From positions 1 through 63,139 of the forward strand of contig CACJUH010000007.1 in assembly GCA_902596545.1 (NCBI GenBank): a DNA stretch of 63,139 nt, given 5' to 3'. Below the pieces are notes generated by a model. That model worked only from the letters and a program-made list of their open reading frames with translations, was not told the origin of the DNA and searched no databases. Positions 1 through 7,127 of the stretch are shown here, piece after piece; the stretch's first letter is position 1, and each line of letters opens with the position of its first letter. The translations under genes and the position numbers were made by a program. The DNA is from an uncultured Candidatus Actinomarina sp. GTDB lineage: Bacteria; Actinomycetota; Acidimicrobiia; Actinomarinales; Actinomarinaceae.

Positions 1-2
1 TC

Positions 3-452
3 CATGAGTACTTAAATATAAATTTAGATAAGAATCCTATAAATTTCACCAGTAGTTCTGGAGGTGGAAATGGCGGTGGTGGTGTAAGCATTTGGATGAA
101 TGGAGTATTTCTTACGAAACTAGATAGGTACAAACAAAAAGGAGTTGTAAAAGTTAATGCTAGAATTATTAACTCTTGGACGTCTGAGGTAAATAGAGCT
201 GAAGCAGTGTTTGTGAAACATAATGAACACACGCTTAAATTCAAAAACTTATTCAAAAATTTAAAACAACTTAAAGATTCACCGCAACGAGAACTGTATA
301 AAAAAATAACATTTTTCTTCCCTATGAAAAATTTAGTTGATAAAAGATTCGATAATTTTGAAGTTATAAAGCCTAACTTTATTGAAATAGAATATGAACA
401 CAATACAGAAACTATTATCTGCAAAGATTGGTATGTAGATCAGGAAAAGTAA
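3..452 (+). CDS. 3' end of an unknown protein with a Gly-rich linker (5' partial)
   Basis: The reading frame is open to the left edge of the window, so the start lies outside; a downstream ATG at 96 is probably internal. The visible N-terminal part holds a Ser/Gly-rich stretch (SSSGGGNGGGGVSIW, about residues 19-33), which looks like a flexible linker. It is followed by about 118 residues of mixed charged and aromatic sequence without a recognised motif and without membrane segments. The C-terminal part is Lys- and Phe-rich. I do not recognise the family. A gene tail is well supported by the long open frame and ordinary codon use in this A/T-rich genome. Confidence 0.6.
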   Translation, partial: HEYLNINLDKNPINFTSSSGGGNGGGGVSIWMNGVFLTKLDRYKQKGVVKVNARIINSWTSEVNRAEAVFVKHNEHTLKFKNLFKNLKQLKDSPQRELYKKITFFFPMKNLVDKRFDNFEVIKPNFIEIEYEHNTETIICKDWYVDQEK

Positions 453-454
453 CT

Positions 455-574
455 ATGTCAGTATTTGCAAATGGCTTGATGAAAAAAGCGAAAAAAGAAA
501 TAAAAAATAATTATCAAGAAACTGGTTTTTACGAAACTAATGCAGAGAGGATTAAAAGGGAGATGAAAAATTAA
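455..574 (+). CDS. Possible small basic protein, 39 aa
   Basis: An ATG two bases after the stop of the preceding gene opens a 39-codon frame ending in TAA. The product is highly charged (runs such as KKAKKEIK) and has no Cys, signal peptide or membrane segment. Its tight spacing behind the upstream gene would fit translational coupling. There is no clear Shine-Dalgarno of its own, and A/T-rich DNA yields Lys-rich ORFs by chance, so this is a weak call. Confidence 0.3.
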   Translation: MSVFANGLMKKAKKEIKNNYQETGFYETNAERIKREMKN

Positions 575-655
575 CAAAAGATATAAAAAATATATTAATG
601 GAAAATATAAAATTTATTAGAATGCTTGCTTTACAAACGACCTTCTACTACTGTT

Positions 656-661
656 TATAAT
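656..661 (+). promoter_or_regulatory. Candidate -10 box TATAAT for the 47-aa gene
   Basis: A perfect TATAAT lies 37 bases before the ATG at 699, predicting transcription from about 668 with a leader of about 30 bases that carries a strong AGGAGG. The upstream -35 is poor: TTTACA at 630-635 is 20 bases away. The stretch 575-655 otherwise shows nothing recognisable. Confidence 0.45.
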
Positions 662-698
662 TCAGTCCCAAACAACCAACCATCCAGGAGGTATTTCT

Positions 699-842
699 AT
701 GCCTATTGGTTTTGTAAGGTCTGAAGAGGAAGAAGATACTTGGATAGCAATGCTAGTCAAGCACATTCTTCACTGTAAAGATATAAACTGTGCTCGATGT
801 GCAGATGCAGCTTTATATCAATACTGGACCTACATAGACTAA
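699..842 (+). CDS. Small Cys-rich protein, 47 aa, unknown
   Basis: A strong Shine-Dalgarno (AGGAGG at 686-691) precedes this ATG by seven bases, which is rare in this window and makes a real gene likely. The product is acidic at the N-terminus (SEEEEDTW). Its centre has a His/Cys cluster: H23, C26, C31 and C34 within HCKDINCARC, a possible small zinc- or Fe-S-binding knuckle. The C-terminus is aromatic (ALYQYWTYID). A TATAAT lies upstream and a 14-bp hairpin begins five bases after the stop, so it looks like a self-contained transcription unit. I do not recognise the family; metal binding is inference from residue spacing only. Confidence 0.6.
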   Translation: MPIGFVRSEEEEDTWIAMLVKHILHCKDINCARCADAALYQYWTYID

Positions 843-846
843 TACA

Positions 847-880
847 TTTGAAGGGCTGACCTATATGTCAGCTCTTCAAA
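847..880. terminator. Strong stem-loop, possible bidirectional terminator
   Basis: Two 14-base arms (847-860 and 867-880) pair with a single G:U wobble around a six-base loop CTATAT. It starts five bases after the 47-aa gene's stop. There is no U-tract after it on either strand, so it may be an RNA 3'-end stabiliser rather than a classical intrinsic terminator. The same structure would also follow the tiny minus-strand ORF at 885-965. Confidence 0.6.
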
Positions 881-884
881 TAAG

Positions 885-965
885 TTACTGAGAAAGCAAC
901 AAAAAACCAAAAAATAAAGGTATTAGCAGAATAAAAGCGCCTAAAAGTATTCTTGTTGCATTCAT
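885..965 (-). CDS. Possible tiny single-span membrane peptide, 26 aa
   Basis: From ATG at 965 the frame encodes 26 residues, almost entirely one hydrophobic helix (LLGAFILLIPLFFGFLLLS). The same frame extends upstream without a stop for 17 more codons to a TAGGAG-like sequence at 1016-1011, so a longer amphipathic N-terminus from a non-ATG start is possible. The ORF faces the 47-aa gene and both would end at the hairpin 847-880. No family is recognised. The rest of 966-1080 shows nothing else. Confidence 0.25.
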   Translation of the reverse strand: MNATRILLGAFILLIPLFFGFLLLSQ

Positions 966-1080
966 ATATTCAATTTTACCCAATATTTTCAGTAGATTTG
1001 CTAATTTATGCTCCTAGTTAACGAAAATTTAACATTGAAAATTACGGGTAAATTTCAAACTCCATTATTTTTATAACACG

Positions 1081-1266
1081 ATGAAAGACAAAATAAATAA
1101 ATTTTTAGAGGTCGAAGACAGAGTATTTCGTGCTCCTTACAATTTCCTCAAAGAAAAAGGAATCATTGATAAGGTTAAAGAAATAAAAACTAGATTTGTT
1201 GAAATTTATGCAAAGGACGAAGAGATTCCATATGGTGGAAATCAAATGTTCTTTGGTGACGACTAA
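1081..1266 (+). CDS. Hypothetical protein, 61 aa
   Basis: This short charged protein has the central segment FLKEKGIIDKVKEIKTRF, likely helical, and an aromatic acidic tail ending FFGDD. There are no Cys, signal or membrane features. The ATG is preceded by an A/T-rich run including TATAAC a few bases upstream and no Shine-Dalgarno, which fits a very short or absent leader. Its stop lies two bases from the stop of the convergent trhO gene. The family is not recognised; codon use resembles its neighbours. Confidence 0.5.
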   Translation: MKDKINKFLEVEDRVFRAPYNFLKEKGIIDKVKEIKTRFVEIYAKDEEIPYGGNQMFFGDD

Positions 1267-1268
1267 GT

Positions 1269-2099
1269 CTATTTCTTTATACAGTACGGACAGTACTCGT
1301 TAATCTTGAAATCTGGAGAAGCTTTCTCTTCTGCTGATAGCGGCTCTCTACATATATAACAGTAAATATACTCTGTTTCATTGAGGTCAGTGTCTAACGC
1401 AACACGTTCGTCAAAGACAAAACAGTCACCATTCCAGTATTTTCCACCTGTCTCTTTAAAGTAGTCAAGCACTCCACCTTCAAGTTGTTTCACATCAGAA
1501 AATCCTGCTTTGAGCATAACTGCAGATGCTTTCTCACATCTAATCCCTCCAGTACAGTACATAACAATTTGTTTATCTTTGTACTCCTCTGGTAGTTGTT
1601 CTATTGCATCTGGGAAGTCTCTAAATGTATCAAGTTGAAGATCTACAGCATTTTCAAAGAGACCTACACGAGTCTCATATTCATTACGAGTATCCAAGAC
1701 AATGACGTCTTCATTGTTTTCGTACATTGCAAACAGTTCTTTTGGGGTAACATAATCTCCAGTTAGTTCTCTTGGATTTATGTCATCTCTGCCCAATGAG
1801 ATAATTTCTTTTTTTGGACGAACTTTCATTCTTCTAAAAGGCTGTGTCTCACTATAAGTTTTTTTTAGTGGAATGTTTAAGAATCTCTCGTCTTGTTTCA
1901 TAAAATACAGAAATTGTTCAATAGATTCTTCACTACCAGCTAAAGAAAAGTTTATGCCGTTTGGACTAAGATACACTGAGCCTTTTAGCTCTAAATTATC
2001 ACAGACTGACTGAAACTCTTGTACTAAAAAATCAATATCAGATAATGGCTCAAATTTATAGCCAGCTATGTTGAGTACATCTAATTTATTCACAGACAT
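1269..2099 (-). CDS. trhO: tRNA uridine(34) hydroxylase TrhO (YceA-type rhodanese)
   Basis: TrhO/YceA proteins make 5-hydroxyuridine at the wobble position of certain tRNAs. At 276 residues this has the family layout: an N-terminal acylphosphatase-like region (1-95), then a rhodanese domain (about 115-215) whose active-site loop is CTGGIRC, with catalytic C182, R187 and C188. The C-terminal tail carries two CxxC pairs (CYIC and CPYC), as in the longer family members. A TAGGA motif eight bases before the ATG can serve as ribosome site. It follows an SDR gene on the same strand by 17 bases, so they are probably co-transcribed. The call is firm from motif and length. Confidence 0.92.
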   Translation of the reverse strand: MSVNKLDVLNIAGYKFEPLSDIDFLVQEFQSVCDNLELKGSVYLSPNGINFSLAGSEESIEQFLYFMKQDERFLNIPLKKTYSETQPFRRMKVRPKKEIISLGRDDINPRELTGDYVTPKELFAMYENNEDVIVLDTRNEYETRVGLFENAVDLQLDTFRDFPDAIEQLPEEYKDKQIVMYCTGGIRCEKASAVMLKAGFSDVKQLEGGVLDYFKETGGKYWNGDCFVFDERVALDTDLNETEYIYCYICREPLSAEEKASPDFKINEYCPYCIKK

Positions 2100-2116
2100 A
2101 TTGTAAATCCTAATTC

Positions 2117-3106
2117 TTACTTTACGAGACCTCTTTTTTGAAAAAATTCAATAGTGTCATATATTGTTTCTTCGATCGGCCTAGGATTATGTCCCAGTTC
2201 TTCTCTCGCTAATGAACTAGGAACAACTTTATTCCCAGTTTGTGCAGTATGAATAGCATCTAAAGTTAACACCCTTGGTTTATTTGTTATGAGAGCTCTT
2301 ATGTATTCAAAAGGAAGAGGAAGAAATGTTATAAACTCAGGAAGTGCTCCAAATACTACTTTTCTACCTAGTTGTTTTCCTATAAGTTCTCCAATGTATA
2401 GATACATATGATAGTCGCCACCAATGATGTAGTTCTGTCCTGTTTTACCATTTTCTACTGCAGAGATTGCGGCATCACATAAATCACGAACATCTATGAA
2501 GTTATAGCCCCAGTTGGGCATAAGTTTTCTTTTTCCATTCGCCATATCTACAAAAGCCTGCATAGGTAGGCCTGGCTTAAAGTCATTTGGACCAACAATT
2601 GATGTTGGATGTATGATTGATGCATCTAGCCCTTTTTCACAAAACTCATAGACAATTCTCTGACCCTCAGCTTTGGAAAAGTCATAAGGCATACCTTTTT
2701 GGTCTTCAATAAGCTTCCTATCTTCAAGCAAAGGTTCATCAATTGGAAAACGATAAAATGCATCAACTGATGAAAAATGAATGAGTTTGTTAATGCTTTT
2801 CTCTAGTGCAACTTCACAGACATTTCTAGTCCCCTCAATATTTACCGTTTCAATGGCCTTTCTAAATCTTCTATCTAAATTTATGAGTGCAGCAGTATGA
2901 AAAACTACGTCAACACCTTCAAAAATTGGATAAAGAGATTCTTTGTTCGTGATGTCGCCTTTGATTACTTCAACATCAAAACCTTCATAAGCACGGTGGT
3001 CGCCATCAAAGTCAATACATCGAATTTTATAATCTAATTCAGAAAGTTTCCTGATTAAATTTGATCCAACATGGCCTGAGCTTCCAGTAATAAGGGCGAG
3101 TTTCAT
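2117..3106 (-). CDS. NAD-dependent epimerase/dehydratase family (extended SDR)
   Basis: This 329-residue protein has the extended short-chain dehydrogenase plan. The nucleotide loop is TGSSGHVG (residues 7-14), followed by the acidic DITN motif near 51, a Ser in HFSSVDAF, and the catalytic YDFSK (Y141, K145). The C-terminal half resembles the dihydroflavonol reductase / 3-beta-hydroxysteroid dehydrogenase group, so the substrate may be a ketone or sterol-like alcohol, but it cannot be fixed from sequence. AAGGAAA lies upstream of the ATG. An alpha/beta hydrolase precedes it and trhO follows on the same strand. Confidence 0.85.
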   Translation of the reverse strand: MKLALITGSSGHVGSNLIRKLSELDYKIRCIDFDGDHRAYEGFDVEVIKGDITNKESLYPIFEGVDVVFHTAALINLDRRFRKAIETVNIEGTRNVCEVALEKSINKLIHFSSVDAFYRFPIDEPLLEDRKLIEDQKGMPYDFSKAEGQRIVYEFCEKGLDASIIHPTSIVGPNDFKPGLPMQAFVDMANGKRKLMPNWGYNFIDVRDLCDAAISAVENGKTGQNYIIGGDYHMYLYIGELIGKQLGRKVVFGALPEFITFLPLPFEYIRALITNKPRVLTLDAIHTAQTGNKVVPSSLAREELGHNPRPIEETIYDTIEFFQKRGLVK

Positions 3107-3149
3107 TAATTTCCTTCAGTAACAATATTTATGATGTTAGTTAAAATAT

Positions 3150-4115
3150 TTAGACTTTTACACCAATATATTTATTTAAAAAGCTTCCAAACATTTTGAA
3201 CGATTCAATTGACTCAGGTAGAAGTGCCTCTATTTGAAACACATGCCAAAGTTCATCCCATTCTTTATATTCGTTAACTACGCCATCTCGCTCAAAGACT
3301 TCTTTTAATGTTCTTGAGTCTGAAAGCAAGAGTTCATGAGCACCCACTTGCACCATAATTGGTGGACAGTCTGTGTAATCTCCTTTAATTGGGCATATAT
3401 ATGGATTTTCTGGATCTAAGTCTTCCTCTTTGACAAAGTATCCTCCAAATCCATCAAGGTTGTATTCTGCCCACATTCTTTTAAAGATAGGGCCAATCAA
3501 GAAATCTTTTTCAGCCATATCTTGATTGTATGATTCACCAGTTGCCGCTGGATCAGCCCAAGGTGAAATACAAATTACAGCACTTGGCATTTCTTTCCCT
3601 AGCTCTTTAAGTTTTAAAAGTGTAACAAGTGACATGTTTCCACCAGCTGAATCTCCACCAAATGCAATCTGATCAGGTGAGTATCCTAAATCATTCACCA
3701 TTGCTTCATACGCTGCAACGCCATCTTCAACTTGTGCAGGATAATAATGCTCTGGTGCCAATCTGTAATCTGGTATATAAATTGTAAAACCAGTCTCTCT
3801 TGCTAAATGTGTAAGCATTGGATAGTACCCTTTTGGACTTCCAACTTGATAAGCACCTCCGTGAAAATACAAAAGTATCTTTTCAGGATCGGAATTTGGT
3901 GTTGTTATTTTCCAAGTCTCCATTCCAGCAAGAGTTAGTTTTTCCTTCTTGTGTCCTTTAGATTTTGGATTTATAGCAACAACGTTATCAAAGTTAAACC
4001 TTTGAAGCTTAACCTTCCACATTTTTGGATTCCAAGGTTCTACAACTAACCATGAAATCATTGCCCCTAATTTTTTATACTTATTTTTGGCTTTTACAGC
4101 CTCTTTACTCAACAT
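3150..4115 (-). CDS. Alpha/beta hydrolase, HSL (family IV) esterase type
   Basis: The oxyanion-hole motif HGGA (residues 85-88) and the nucleophile elbow GGDSAGG (S156) identify the hormone-sensitive-lipase branch of carboxylesterases. A late acidic residue in GAHELLLSDS and the His in ELWHVFQ complete the expected triad. The length (321 residues) is normal for the family. No signal peptide is evident, so it is probably cytoplasmic or membrane-associated. The start is supported by a GGGGGAG ribosome site just upstream. It heads a minus-strand run with the SDR gene and trhO. The natural ester substrate is unknown. Confidence 0.88.
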   Translation of the reverse strand: MLSKEAVKAKNKYKKLGAMISWLVVEPWNPKMWKVKLQRFNFDNVVAINPKSKGHKKEKLTLAGMETWKITTPNSDPEKILLYFHGGAYQVGSPKGYYPMLTHLARETGFTIYIPDYRLAPEHYYPAQVEDGVAAYEAMVNDLGYSPDQIAFGGDSAGGNMSLVTLLKLKELGKEMPSAVICISPWADPAATGESYNQDMAEKDFLIGPIFKRMWAEYNLDGFGGYFVKEEDLDPENPYICPIKGDYTDCPPIMVQVGAHELLLSDSRTLKEVFERDGVVNEYKEWDELWHVFQIEALLPESIESFKMFGSFLNKYIGVKV

Positions 4116-4174
4116 AAGCTCCCCCCTAATATCAATCTATTAATTTTTATTACTAATTTCAAATTTCAAATGTT

Positions 4175-4180
4175 TATTAT
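4175..4180 (+). promoter_or_regulatory. -10 box TATTAT of a leaderless start
   Basis: TATTAT ends five bases before the ATG at 4186, and there is no ribosome site. This favours ATG 4186 over the in-frame TTG at 4180, which lies inside the box. Confidence 0.55.
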
Positions 4181-4185
4181 TGAAT

Positions 4186-4548
4186 ATGGACAAATTATTA
4201 GTACACATTATTACCGGTGTTGAAAATCCCAGCCGTTCTGTTTTGGGTTTTTTGGTCGCAAAATCTGCTATTGAAGATGGAAATGATGTAACAATATTTT
4301 GTGCAGGAGATGGCGTCACATCTCTTCATGAAATCACTACAAGTGAAATGCAGGGGGTAGGCCTAGGTACATTGGCAGACCATCTTGTTGTGTTGAAAGA
4401 AAAAGGTGCAAAACTATATGCATCTGGAAAATCTGCTCAAGCAAGGGGAATCTCAAAAGAGCAATTAGAGTCTTTAGGATTTACACCTGCAACTCCAAAC
4501 AAACTAGTAGAGCTAACATTTGAAGCAGATAGAGTATTAATTTATTAA
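4186..4548 (+). CDS. DsrE/DsrF/TusD-like sulfur-relay fold protein
   Basis: The 120-residue product fits the small DsrE-like fold: a beta strand LLVHIITG, a helix starting SRSVLGFLVAKSA, strand DVTIFCAGDGV, and the late ASGKSAQARGI segment typical of this group. DsrE proteins carry persulfide sulfur or act as small regulatory subunits. The single Cys in FCAGDG is not at the usual active-site position, so sulfur transfer is uncertain. The start is set by the leaderless -10 box. It is followed directly by three tiny membrane-protein ORFs that overlap each other, suggesting one operon. Confidence 0.75.
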   Translation: MDKLLVHIITGVENPSRSVLGFLVAKSAIEDGNDVTIFCAGDGVTSLHEITTSEMQGVGLGTLADHLVVLKEKGAKLYASGKSAQARGISKEQLESLGFTPATPNKLVELTFEADRVLIY

Positions 4549-4567
4549 AAATATAAAACACAGAAGC

Positions 4568-4711
4568 TTGATTTATTTTGCTGCAGCATATATTTCGTAT
4601 CCCTTAATGTATGTTTTTGAAGACTCCAGTATTTTTGTTAACTATGCATTTTTAATTTTGTTCTTATCCGCCTCTATTCTTGGTTTCTACTCGCTTATTA
4701 AAAATGATTAA
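4568..4711 (+). CDS. Tiny two-span membrane protein, 47 aa or slightly longer
   Basis: The frame reads from TTG 4568 to TAA 4711 and has no ATG near its start; ATT 4544 (overlapping the dsrE-like stop) or ATA 4553 are alternative starts. It encodes two hydrophobic helices (SLIYFAAAYISYPLMYVF and YAFLILFLSASILGFY) and a short polar tail. The stop overlaps the ATG of the next membrane ORF by eight bases, which argues for a real coupled gene. The family is unknown. Non-ATG initiation is the main reason for doubt. Confidence 0.4.
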   Translation: MIYFAAAYISYPLMYVFEDSSIFVNYAFLILFLSASILGFYSLIKND

Positions 4712-4880
4712 TTTTAAATACTTAGGAGGTATTGCATTTTTGATTTTGCTTCTTTTTTTAATTGAGTTCACTCTAAGTATTTACGGGATTGAAGAGTCAA
4801 TTATGTTCGCATTTTTCTGGATTGTATTTTTTATTTGGATATTGTTTGGAAAAAGTTATCTTAAAAAGAGAAACTTATGA
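4704..4880 (+). CDS. Small two-span membrane protein, 58 aa
   Basis: ATG 4704 sits inside the end of the previous ORF. An upstream in-frame TTG at 4680 is less likely because it would extend into that ORF. The protein has two strongly hydrophobic helices, IAFLILLLFLIEFTLSIYG and IMFAFFWIVFFIWILF, and a basic tail KSYLKKRNL, predicting a cytoplasmic C-terminus. It ends in ATGA, so the next gene starts on its stop codon. No family is recognised. Position suggests a subunit or partner of the other tiny membrane proteins here. Confidence 0.55.
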   Translation: MINFKYLGGIAFLILLLFLIEFTLSIYGIEESIMFAFFWIVFFIWILFGKSYLKKRNL

Positions 4881-4972
4881 ATTGGATTGAGACTTTAGAG
4901 CAGTACTGGGATACTTGGGAAATTCTCATTGTAATAATTCCACTTATTATTTGGCAGCTTCTTAGAAAATAG
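4877..4972 (+). CDS. Tiny single-span membrane protein, 31 aa
   Basis: It starts on the ATGA overlap with the preceding gene and ends in TAG. The N-terminal half is amphipathic and Trp-rich (MNWIETLEQYWDTWE). The C-terminal half is a membrane helix (ILIVIIPLIIWQLL) closed by RK. Size and plan recall small accessory subunits of membrane complexes, but no homology is claimed. Overlap with its neighbour is the best evidence that it is translated. Confidence 0.45.
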   Translation: MNWIETLEQYWDTWEILIVIIPLIIWQLLRK

Positions 4973-5023
4973 AGAATCCAAACTGTACTTATATGCTTCT
5001 GTTTAAGTTAATCTATCCTTTGG

Positions 5024-5029
5024 TATTAC
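5024..5029 (+). promoter_or_regulatory. -10-like box TATTAC, leaderless start of the MFS gene
   Basis: TATTAC ends six bases before ATG 5036, with no Shine-Dalgarno between them. It therefore fits the leaderless pattern repeated through the window. Confidence 0.5.
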
Positions 5030-5035
5030 ATAAGT

Positions 5036-6313
5036 ATGAGTAAAAAAGTTTATCTCCTTTGGTTTGGCCAAACTGTGTCTTGGACAGGTTCCGCAATGTC
5101 TTTTTTTGCAATAGGTGTTTGGATCTATGAAACAACAGGTAAAGCTAGTGCTCTATCAACAATTCTATTTATCGTAGCAATTGTTGGGGTCGTAACAGGA
5201 CCATTTGGTGGAGTGCTTGCTGATAGATTTCCAAGAAAACAATTAATAATTATTTTTGATTTAATAATCGCTGTTTTGATGTGTGTTATTGGCTACTTTG
5301 CATTAAACGATATGTTGACATTGACTCTATTGATACCATTTGCCCTTGCATTTGGTATTTTCGAAATTGCTCACTGGACCACTTGGAGTGCTTTTCTAGG
5401 AGACGTTGTAAAAAAGAATGAAGTAACAAAAGTATCTGCATTATTTGAAAGTGCTGAGGCAATATCTGTTCTTATTGGACCAATAGGAGGAGCTTTTATC
5501 TATTCTTTCTTTGGTTTGACCGGCGTGATACTTGTTGATGTAATCACATGTTTATTTGGTGTTGCAACAATTACCTTATTTAAAAGTAAAAATGTTGAAC
5601 CCAAGAGCAAAATGAATATTAGGAATATCTACCTTGATTTAATCGAGGCATACAACTGGCTGAAAAAACAAAAAGGACTACTTAGCTTAGTTCTTATTTT
5701 GGGAATTTGTAATTTTCTCTGGGGCTTTACTCAAGTCTTGCTTCCTCCTATGGTTCTAAGTTTTACTGATGCAACGGGCCTTGGTCTCGTAGAGTCTAGT
5801 ATTGGGTTAGCTTTTCTATTTGGCTCTATCATCTCGCTTCGATTATCAGACTGGCTTCAAGGAAACCTTAAAGTTGCAATTTATTGTGGTCTCTTGGGAG
5901 GATTAAGTTTAGTTCTAGGGTCAATTAGACCAAGCATTATTCTTCTGTGTATCCATGGGGTAATAGGTGGAGTTAGTGGAACTGTACAATACACTGTCTC
6001 CTCTGGGGCATGGTTAGCTATCACTACAGAAGATATTAGAGGTAGGGCGTTGGCACTAAGAGGTACAATTGCTCAAATGTTAAGGCCACTAGGTGTGTTA
6101 ATCGCTGGTCCATTAGGAGATTATTTGGAGTTTGATTTTTATCCAAACAATGTTGACTTACTCTCTCCACTTGTAGGACAGGGTCCAGGAAGAGGGTATG
6201 CACTTCTATTTTTTATAGTTGGAGTGTTATATATAGGAATATGGGTCTTAAATTTTAATAACAAAAACTTAAGAAATCTCTCAAGGCAGGTAAAAGAGAT
6301 AACAAATAATTAG
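5036..6313 (+). CDS. Major facilitator superfamily transporter, EntS-like
   Basis: This 425-residue, roughly 12-span protein carries the MFS loop motif GGVLADRFPRK between helices 2 and 3. It resembles the MFS_3/EntS exporter branch, which includes siderophore and drug exporters. The protein is an inner-membrane secondary transporter, and its cargo cannot be told. A phospholipid-type acyltransferase starts nine bases after its stop, so the pair may be co-transcribed. The start is supported by a leaderless -10 box. Confidence 0.85.
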   Translation: MSKKVYLLWFGQTVSWTGSAMSFFAIGVWIYETTGKASALSTILFIVAIVGVVTGPFGGVLADRFPRKQLIIIFDLIIAVLMCVIGYFALNDMLTLTLLIPFALAFGIFEIAHWTTWSAFLGDVVKKNEVTKVSALFESAEAISVLIGPIGGAFIYSFFGLTGVILVDVITCLFGVATITLFKSKNVEPKSKMNIRNIYLDLIEAYNWLKKQKGLLSLVLILGICNFLWGFTQVLLPPMVLSFTDATGLGLVESSIGLAFLFGSIISLRLSDWLQGNLKVAIYCGLLGGLSLVLGSIRPSIILLCIHGVIGGVSGTVQYTVSSGAWLAITTEDIRGRALALRGTIAQMLRPLGVLIAGPLGDYLEFDFYPNNVDLLSPLVGQGPGRGYALLFFIVGVLYIGIWVLNFNNKNLRNLSRQVKEITNN

Positions 6314-6322
6314 CATTAGGAT

Positions 6323-6988
6323 ATGGATCACATTGTAAAGACAGAAAACCATCCTATTAAAATAAGGAAATTTCTTGGTCCACTTGGAAGACTCATTTTA
6401 AAAGCTGTTAACTGGGATGTAGTTGGCAATCTTCCTGATAAAAAAAGAATCATTATTGCCTCAGCTCCACACTCATCTACTTTTGATGCTATTTATGCCT
6501 ATTTTGTCTGCCTGGCAACAGATTTAAAATTTTATTTTCTTGGTTCTGTCTCGATGTTTACTCGAATTGTCGTGCCATTACCGTTTAAGAAAAATCCAGA
6601 CAAGCTTGGTATCCCTCATCCATTCGGAAGACTTCAAAATAAAGCTCTTCTAGGATTTGGCGGAATACCAGTTTGGAGGGCTAAGTCAACAGGAGTTACT
6701 CAACAAGTAATTGAACAGCTTAAATCAAAAGATAAGTTTATTCTTTATTTAACAGTTGAAGGCGAGATGAAAACTAATCAGACAATAAAAAGTGGTTTTC
6801 ATTATATTGGCAAGGCCCTAGACGCTACCATTGTGCCCACAAAAATAGATTACGAAAATAGAAGATTTGAATTAATGGAAGAGCTGCCCTTAACAAACTC
6901 AGTAGAAGAAGACAAAGAGTCCTTAATGGAAAGATACCATTTGGTTAAAGGTAGAAATAAAGTATTTTATAAACCAGGAACAAAATAA
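6323..6988 (+). CDS. PlsC-like lysophospholipid acyltransferase
   Basis: The acyltransferase block I motif HSSTFD (HX4D), followed later by FGGIPVWR and then LTVEGEMKTNQTIKSGFHYIGKAL, marks the PlsC/LPLAT superfamily. The usual block III 'PEGTR' is replaced by VEGEMK, which is seen in divergent members acting on non-standard lipids. At 221 residues it is of normal length, probably peripheral to the membrane with the active site facing the cytoplasm. It lies between an MFS exporter and a tiny membrane protein on the same strand. Substrate unknown. Confidence 0.78.
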   Translation: MDHIVKTENHPIKIRKFLGPLGRLILKAVNWDVVGNLPDKKRIIIASAPHSSTFDAIYAYFVCLATDLKFYFLGSVSMFTRIVVPLPFKKNPDKLGIPHPFGRLQNKALLGFGGIPVWRAKSTGVTQQVIEQLKSKDKFILYLTVEGEMKTNQTIKSGFHYIGKALDATIVPTKIDYENRRFELMEELPLTNSVEEDKESLMERYHLVKGRNKVFYKPGTK

Positions 6989-6989
6989 G

Positions 6990-7127
6990 ATGTTAGTAAT
7001 TTTTTTGACAATTATAGGCTCAATTACACTCTTGTATTTTTTTCCAAACATGACGCTGCTTTTTTCAATCGTCACAGTCATCTTTGCAGTGAGATGGTTA
7101 ATTTACAACAATAAGTATTACGAATGA
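6990..7127 (+). CDS. Tiny two-span membrane protein, 45 aa
   Basis: It starts one base after the acyltransferase stop and ends on an ATGA overlap with the following lipoprotein gene, so it is placed as a coupled operon member. The sequence has two hydrophobic segments (VIFLTIIGSITLLYFF and TLLFSIVTVIFAV) joined by a short turn, and the polar tail RWLIYNNKYYE. No family is recognised. The tight junctions on both sides support translation. Confidence 0.55.
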   Translation: MLVIFLTIIGSITLLYFFPNMTLLFSIVTVIFAVRWLIYNNKYYE

